Origin: Takakia lepidozioides
Lineage: Eukaryota > Streptophyta > Takakiopsida > Takakiales > Takakiaceae
NCBI GenBank assembly: GCA_030704615.1
Contig: CM060732.1
Span: forward strand, 80,933,171-80,997,170
Reading direction: 5' to 3'
DNA length: 64,000 bases
Part shown: positions 57,801 to 64,000 of the stretch, in pieces
How positions within the stretch are numbered: the first letter of the stretch is position 1
Layout: every line of letters begins with the position of its first letter
Position numbers and translations under genes: made by a program
The notes under the pieces: model-generated
Databases searched by the model: none
The model's input: only the letters and a program-made list of their open reading frames with translations
What the model was told of the DNA's origin: nothing

Positions 57801-60800
57801 CCCTATGTAACAAGCTGATGAGTGCACCAACATCAACCCTCTGTGGACACAACTTTTGCAAGAGCTGTCTAGAGGCATCATTCTCAAAGAGCATGCCATG
57901 GCAACACCCAAGAGCTTCCAGCCCAGTTAGTCTTCGCACCCGGAAGGCCATGAGGTGTTGTCCCAGCTGCAAAGCCAACATCTCGGATTGGGGCATTCCT
58001 CAGGCTTGAAACCTGAACTTTTGTACCCTTGAAGATGTCATGTCAATGAGCCATCAAGCTTACGAGTGCAAGATTTTACTGTTGCCACTTGAAGTTGAAG
58101 ATGCCTGTGGTTGATACATGTCTCTTTTGGTACAAGGCAATATCGATTAGATAGAAAATCAATTGGGGAGGCTGCGGCCCATGTACAAGTGGGCCATTTG
58201 AAAGTGTCTTCCATGTAGAGGCAACAGTTTGAATCAATTAAAGAGGCACAAGAAGTTATGACGGCTATCGGAGGCGTCAATGTTTTTCTTGTTTCCCTTA
58301 GTTTACTTTGAAAAGTTCTTTTGTTCGTCTTTCAGAGCTCGGCGACAGTGTACAGTTGTAACAAAATGACGAAACAAAGAGAAATGTGACAAGCACAATT
58401 TGATTGCTATGCCTCTTGCAACAGGTGAACTGGCAATTGATGGATGTTATCACTTCACTGGGAGGAACCCATCTGGCCTCATCTAATGAAGGTGCTGAAT
58501 ATAGCAAACTAGCAGAGTTGCGGACTGAAGAATGTGCTACTGCTGGTAATCCCACTCTGACATTATCAGGCTTGGCTTGTAGTAGCCCTATCACCATAGA
58601 GTCTGGACCCTGTTTGGATGAACCAAAAGGGTACAGCGAGAGTAAGAGAATTGCCACTTCCATGGCAGCTGGCTCGCTCCTGCCATGGGATTATCTTTGT
58701 ATGTAATTGGTTTTGCCTGCCAGATTTCCTCCAGCAACATCTTTACTGGGCCAGAGCGATAGGGTCATGGGCTCAACTGTGGAAAAGGAGATGCAGCTTT
58801 GGTTGTGGATATTATGCAAAGGAGGCATCTCGCTCATAGGAGCACTCATTGGATTCCATCAGGCTTAGAGATTTTTTTCTGTTTTTTTTTCGCTGGATGC
58901 CCCTGGCAGAATGAGGGATAGATGGAAATAACCAATCAGTACAACCACTGAGAGACAGAGAGGGAGATAAACTAGACTCGATATGATAGAGAGTGAGGGA
59001 AAGCTACTTGCTGATGTTTTATTTAGTGATGGGAATCATACAGGAAGGAAAGTGCCACCACCAATCCTGCGAGTTTATCAGAGGCGCTTTCAGTCCAGAA
59101 ACCCAGTCAACAGACCCCAACCCAATATCGCTTATGCAGATGGTGTCATTGCCAGGCCAAAATTGGCATCATCAGAGACTGACGACACAGTTTGTAAGCG
59201 AAGAATAGACCGAGAGGACAACCAAGTTGGACTAAACCACGTTGGGGACACAGCTGCCATGTACCCAGAGGTTGGAAGGGGGCCATTGATTAGTGGTGTC
59301 TCTGGTCATGACACGGGGAGTGATCAACTCAAGCACCCCCAAAACTTGCAAGAGGGAGGACCTGGAAGTGAAACACCCTCAAAATGCCTGCTTCTCACAG
59401 ATGACTTCATTTCTGATGATGTGCCAGATATCACAATGAAATCTCCATATGAACCTCTATTAATTGAACATATTAGTCCTCAGTGTCCCATTTCGGATAA
59501 TCAAGTGGGCTTGACCACAGCACATCCTTGCTCATTGTGTCCGGCTTTAACTGGCAGTCACCTTATTCCAGTAGAGTTACCTTGCAAGGCACCCTCCGGG
59601 GGTATATCTATTGGAGATGAAGCAGACTCTCTCGGTGGATTAGGAATAGTTCTAGAACGTTCTGGTGTTGATTTCGGGTCCACTCGTGTGCGGTTCTCTA
59701 AGAGTGGTGTATCTGGGACTAAAGGAGAGCAGGTGTCACAGGGGAAATGGCTGAAGGGTGATTATGTTTCTGCCAGTGCTTTTACACGGAAGTTGCGGCC
59801 TAGGAACAAATGGGGCTTGGCCAGCTGCTTGCGTCCAACTACCCCTGAAGTAAGACCCGGGATGTCAGGTTCACAAGTGGGAAACGAAAGTTGCGGCGAG
59901 GATTGTGAGGAGGGAGGGACTGGGGCCCCAAGCATTGATGAGGAGGCAGCTTCGAAGATATTCCAAGGCTCTGCATCAAACGACCATGAGGGTTCTCTTC
60001 CCACACAGACCGGAGAAATACCGAAGGCACCCGCCATACTTCTAGAGAGGGATAACGACACTTATCTCGCAATATCCCAAGGCTCTGCATCACAATACCA
60101 GGGGGTTTTGACAGCTTCTCTTCCCAGTCAGACGGGGGACATTCCCAGGGCACCCGTCATAGAATTAGATAGTGATAGTGATGCTGACCACACAAGTCAG
60201 AAATTGAATTTCGAAGCCAGGAACATCAAAGAGGAGGGAATGGCTGGGACCTTGTATGGTTTTGGAACCAAGGGTGACAATGTCTCGAGTGCTATGCAGC
60301 TGGGCCCCATTGTTAAGATGTGCACCAAGGAGCAGCCAATTATACTCGACAGCAGTGAGGAATCTGACAGGACATTGCAAGCAGATAGTGAGCCTCCTGA
60401 TGGAAAGCCATGTCAGAGAACTATCAATGTTCTTAGACAGGTCATGGGCAAAAGGAAGAGAGAGAAGATCCTTCAAGAAAGAAGTAAACGGAAGCTGTTT
60501 CGGGAAGAGAAGCGAAGGCAAGAAGTTGGACTGCAGCTGACTGAGGCATGGCCAAATTTCACACCAGGTAACCATGAAAAGGGCCCAACAATTTTGGTTC
60601 GAATTAAGGAACAGGATTCTTGGATCACTGCCGGTCTGGACACCCCCAGGGTGAAGATAGAACCAGCAGCAGAAACTGCTTGCTGGGTTGAGGATCTAAC
60701 CAGTGAGATCCCCTGTTCTGCTGGGCGCGACAAAGTTGGCACTAAGTCAGTTGTGCCAACTGTGGAAAGAGAACAGAGAATGGGTTCGGATTATGTGGCT

Positions 60801-61526
60801 AATGGAGCTGGGATTGCACAGGCCTGCAAGTATCCCAGGGGGATAGCTGTCCACCCCAAAGACGAGCTTGCAGCAGAAACGTCAACGGCATTGAACGAAC
60901 GGAATCTTACTTCTGCTGTAAGAGTTGAAGTTGAATCACTAGGAACAGATGTGGGATTGGAGGGTCCTAAGGAGCCTGGTAGTGAATTGTGTCGGGTGGA
61001 AGACCCAGGCACTCTCGGGGCACCAATGAATTGCCAAGCTTCGTTAAACCAAGCTTGCACCGAGTTTTTCGGTTTCATGAGTAGCATAATGTCCAGGGAT
61101 CAGGTATTCCACCCCTTCTACTTCCCCTCTCTCATTGTTCACCTCTGTATTTGGTACACACTCTGGAATCAATATTATTCTTCTGGATTATTATCAATGC
61201 CATATTGTAATTAGATTTTGTTGCGTGAGCATGAGTCCTCAGAAAATGTTTCGGATATACTGCAGTGGGTCAGACTAGATTCCAGGCAATTGGCAGCGAA
61301 GGGACTATGACGTCAAGGCTATGTCATGAACTACCCTTCAGAGGGAACAGTTAATGTATGTATGTATGTAGTGTCAAGCTTCAAGTTAGTTGAATCCATG
61401 TAGTCACCAATGGCTACTGTCCCCTGATTGTGGCTGTTCGTGTTTGCACAGGTGGATCGCAATGCAGAAGCAGAAAGACTTGTTCTCTTGCTTAAAACCC
61501 TTCGTCAGGGGGCAAGCCTAACCTAG
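51834..61526 (+). CDS. VIM: VIM/ORTHRUS-like PHD-RING-SRA-RING ubiquitin ligase with a long C-terminal extension
   Basis: VIM/ORTHRUS proteins (plant UHRF1 relatives) bind methylated CG in the nucleus through the SRA domain, use RING fingers as ubiquitin ligases and maintain CG methylation. Thirteen exons join in phase: 51834-51899, 52116-52264, 53148-53469, 53933-54456, 54998-55123, 55576-55672, 55831-55898, 56147-56252, 57291-57399, 57789-58003, 58425-58641, 59044-61103 and 61452-61526 (TAG). The protein has 1377 residues. PHD: C11, C14, C26, C29, H34, C37, C52, C55. RING1: C167, C170, C182, H184, C187, C190, C203, C206. SRA (about 255-470) has SWANRLECRQWGTHLPHV, DEDHGDWFVLTG, GYPVRVVR and CRYLFVRCDNEPPPW. 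RING2: C526, C529, C541, H543, C546, C549, C580, C583, then PQVNWQLMDVI. Intron 10 uses a GC donor. Arabidopsis VIM1 is about 645 residues; here exons 12-13 add a tail. A 6-base acceptor choice leaves exon 7 start at 55831 or 55837. Confidence 0.85.
52410..52640 (-). repeat. Dispersed intronic repeat, minus-oriented copy
   Basis: Read on minus it has CATAAGCTCTATGAGC, TTTCCATGGACGTTATAA and CCATTTCATTTCATTTC. The last part matches a segment near 54605-54630 and the first matches 57115-57150, both on plus and both in other introns of the VIM-like gene. Confidence 0.5.
54485..54800 (+). repeat. Dispersed intronic repeat, two plus-oriented copies
   Basis: The first copy (about 54485-54637) has CTACTTTGTCCATAGGCCC, a CT run, CCTTTGGGCCTC and TACCATTTCATTTC. 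A second, shorter copy (about 54690-54795) has TGCCCTGCGGGTCTCCCGTG and GATGTACTGAAATTTC. They lie in intron 4 of the VIM-like gene. Confidence 0.5.
56930..57165 (+). repeat. Dispersed intronic repeat, plus-oriented copy in intron 8
   Basis: Contains TTTGTCCTATAAGCTCTTTG, AGCTTCCCATGGATGTTATA and a related first half with GAGAAGCTCTTGGATCC. It matches the reverse complement of 52566-52620 in intron 2. A TC-rich stretch lies between the halves. Confidence 0.5.
59964..60195 (+). repeat. In-frame 114-bp duplication in the VIM extension
   Basis: Two copies of a 38-codon unit start at CAA 59964 and CAA 60078. Each begins QGSAS, continues SLPTQTGEIPKAPAI or SLPSQTGDIPRAPVI and then an acidic hydrophobic motif. 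Period 114 keeps frame. The second copy ends in VIELDSDSD, a SUMO-interaction-like motif; the first has the weaker AILLERDND. Confidence 0.8.
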
Positions 61527-63312
61527 AATGAGGACCTGCCATCAGTCTGTGGCCAGTTGACATTCTGTACTGTGACCCCCCTATCTGTAGTCTAGGTGTC
61601 AGATAGCCAGCATTATGATCCAATGACCTTGTTGGTAAGGAAGGGTGAGACAAATAGCAGGAATTGGCCTAAACTTGCAGGCCTTCCTATGGAACACGAA
61701 GAAAGGAGAGCATATTTGTGTTCAGAAAACCCTCACCTATGAGTTCAATGAGTAGGGGTGGAAAGGCACCTATTGAACCTTTTTGGTTGGAGAGATTTTG
61801 TTCCACAATCCCTGTTTCTAGACTGACCCTACCAAAGTTTCAACCAGGGCCGCAAATCCCACCGATTGAGCTGCTGGTGTAAATTTGTTCTTCGGTGGAG
61901 TCAACTCTGTGCTTAGCTCTTGGTCTTCACCAGGACAAAATCAGTTGTGCAGTGAGACAAGGTGTGAGCCTACTACAAACATACTATTTTCTGGAAAATG
62001 GCACTTTAGCGGTGGAATTTATGGCCAGCTTATGCGGAAGTGTTGGAGAATGGTGCATTGGTTGATCGAAGATCCCTTGGGCTGCAAAAACCATGCAACA
62101 ATCTCGACATTCCAAATTTTCAAATTTTGGTCAGGCTTTACTAATGCAAATCAGGCTGCGTTCGAAACAGGGGAGTCAAGTATGTTTTGCCACTTGGCTG
62201 ATTAAATCAATCGTTTTACCTGCCGTAATTTGTGTGTAGTAACAAGAGGGAAGAAGCTGATGCTTAGCAGGGGTGCATCATGTGTTGGTGGCCTGTGTCT
62301 GGACGTCCGCATACTGAGAAATCTGAAGCATGTGGACTAGTGTTTGAAGGAAAGGAAGGCAATCAAGGCACAGATAGCAGTGGCGGAGAAGGTACAAATG
62401 CAGTGAAAACTGTTCGGACTCACTTGCAGCACAGAAGTTCAGAGAAATTGAACTTGGCAAAACCTTAATGATAAATGTAGGATTTTTGGGATTAGACCAG
62501 AATACCGCTTTATACATTTCACTAGTTTCCTGTGTCCTCTGTAAGAGAAAATACCCCTTGTCCAATATGATGTGGACTCCAGGTGCCCGGATTGATGCAT
62601 TCAACCTGGATCAAATATGTCTAATACCCCAGTCCATGTCCAGACAGGAAGCTTTGTTCCATAAACCTTTCTGTGCTTTTCCCGACCAAATATCATATGC
62701 TTCTTCGGCAGTCTTTTGATAAGGAACACTCACTCACCTGGACCCAAAAGCTTCTTCTGACTTCCGCTACAGATTCATGTTGCTTTCCAGTTCTGAACAC
62801 TTTTGATCACAGGCAGAGCTTATACTCTACCTTTGTGTGCAGGAATCACTAGTTTGCTAGTTTTACCGTCCTGCATGCATTTAAGATTCAAAAGAGGTCA
62901 CTTTAAGTTTGAAAAACAATCAGGGATGGCAGACAATCAACAAAGCACTGTAGAACGTGTGAAAATGATCCTACATGGTACACTGTTTTGAACCTGTGAG
63001 TTGATCCCTCTCTTGCTCGCTGTTTGTCTTTCTTCGAAATGTGACTGCAGAGTCTGATGACAGCCGCCTGTCAATCTGTGGGCGAATGAGGAGCTAATGC
63101 TGCAGTGCAGACATCCAATTTTTGCTGTCTAGCATGACTAGACCACCCAGTGCATCGATAGTACATGCCTGTGGCAGATGGCTGATATCCCATGGAGGAA
63201 ATGCCCTCAATATACATTGCAGCCAATACTCCCAAGGCATGAATGAACCAAGAAGCTGCTTGGTTATAGTAACTGACGCAAGTCACTCTCCCCTTACAAG
63301 GAATACATGGTT
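61527..63312. other. 3' region of the VIM-like gene and spacer
   Basis: The 3'UTR should begin here. No clean AATAAA signal or further gene could be supported, and short open frames lack recognisable motifs. (TATG)n is seen just upstream at 61355-61370 in the last intron. Confidence 0.4.
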
Positions 63313-64000
63313 TCACCAATACTCGCCACAAGAACAAACCCCATCTTCGAAGTGGTGAAATCGGTTGGCATCCTTTACAACAATTGCTCGCCCAACTATC
63401 TTTGAGATGATCTTTGTGGCCGTGTGGTCCACACCACAAACTCGAAGGTTCTTGAAGGTTCTTGATCAAACGGAGAGGCATCCAGGGGCCGTGCTGATCA
63501 GCCCAAAAGCAATGGCCAGCTTCTCACTGTGGTGGCATAGAGAAAATGCCTTTTGCTCTCCTCTACATCGTGCAATACAAAGTGCGTGTCAGGCGCGTAC
63601 TCTGCCTCCTTCATCTGCCCAGATAATCTTCTCAGTTCAGCATGGATTTGTCAATTGGGGATGCAATTTGTCATCTACAACCAAGGCGTGCACCTGATGG
63701 CTGACCTCAAGGCAGCAATGACCTGGATCCTTTCTTCATTATTTTCCTCACCTTTGCAGTCTCGTCCCACCTGCCAGCTGCAGCATAGATGTTTGATAGC
63801 AACACGCAAGTTGTAGAATCCTGTCGATCCAACTTGAGGATAGATTTTGCTGCACGTTCTGCCACCTCCACATTGCCATGAATTCTGCAGGCACCAAGCA
63901 AGGCCTTCCACACCACAACATCTGGTTTGATTGGCATTTTATCAATGAAATCCTCTGCCTCATCCAGTTGCCCCAAACGGCCAAGAAGGTCCACCATGCA
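63313..64000 (-). pseudogene. PPR-E/DYW protein C-terminus, frameshifted (partial at right edge)
   Basis: PPR-DYW proteins edit C to U in organelle RNAs. From the right edge the minus strand reads MVDLLGRLGQLDEAEDFIDK and PDVVVWKALLGACRIHGNVE, typical of the last PPR motifs. It then reads an E motif, VLLSNIYAAAGRWDETAKVR, ending in a premature stop after KKGSRSLLP (63707). Farther left, in other frames, come [65 protein letters not shown] and [15 protein letters not shown] with TGA at 63315-63313, the DYW domain. At least three frame breaks occur; one coincides with a tandem copy of GAAGGTTCTT (63444-63463). The Cys-His pair normally before ATK is altered to CGVDHT in the best frame. The N-terminal repeats lie beyond the window. 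Confidence 0.85.

Noticed and set aside
58983-61214. A separate intronless gene starting at the ATG at 58983
   Set aside because: An acceptor at 59043 joins in phase with exon 11 (donor 58641|58642). The exon ends at a proper donor (61103|61104) that joins in phase to a last exon with a stop. I kept the stand-alone reading as the main alternative.

Overview
The window is nuclear DNA of a land plant. The evidence is a Pumilio RNA-binding gene with plant-type N-terminal sequence, a VIM/ORTHRUS methyl-DNA-binding ubiquitin ligase, a PPR-DYW editing-factor pseudogene, short GT-AG introns, and plant transposon types (CACTA, a MULE-like SWIM element, Ty3/gypsy with a tRNA-iMet primer site). I lean to a seed-free plant (bryophyte, lycophyte or fern). 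The reasons are introns of about 0.2-0.9 kb, the DYW gene, and a gypsy element with a C-terminal PHD finger of the kind I associate with green algae. This lean is an inference, not a proof.

Layout. 1-3492 (minus): N-terminal half of a Pumilio gene, running off the left edge inside PUF repeat 1, with its 5' region to about 5 kb. 5.0-14.1 kb: gene-poor, AT-rich DNA holding an intact non-autonomous CACTA element (8734-9581, perfect 20-bp ends, TCT target duplication) and one orphan exon. 14.2-18.5 kb: broken MULE-like coding sequence, a gypsy pol fragment and a SWIM-finger exon on the opposite strand. 18.9-30.4 kb: a decayed CACTA/EnSpm coding region, with a TNP2-like transposase and a DUF4216-like ORF on plus. 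On minus lies a TNPA-like, multi-exon region that includes an FCP1/NIF-type HAD phosphatase-like domain and a 565-bp tandem duplication. 30.9-34.4 kb: a 5'-truncated gypsy element (RT-RH-INT-PHD, then LTR). 34.4-37.8 kb: GC-rich and AT-rich spacer. 37.8-40.3 kb: a second gypsy element (LTR end, PBS, gag, protease, start of RT), cut off abruptly. 40.3-50.9 kb: satellites and repeats, including a striking array of about 15 diverged imperfect palindromes (41.4-43.25 kb) and two oppositely oriented blocks of one minisatellite. It also holds an unrecognised spliced coding fragment at 46.1-47.2 kb.

51.8-61.5 kb (plus): a complete VIM/ORTHRUS-like gene. I can join 13 exons in phase to a 1377-codon reading frame with PHD, RING, SRA and RING domains. 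These are followed by an unusually long C-terminal extension (about 780 residues) with SUMO-interaction-like motifs and a basic segment. 63.3-64.0 kb (minus): a PPR-E/DYW pseudogene that runs off the right edge.

Only the Pumilio and VIM genes look intact. VIM proteins maintain CG methylation, and the many degraded elements around the gene are typical targets of that silencing. No functional link between neighbouring genes should be assumed in this eukaryotic window.
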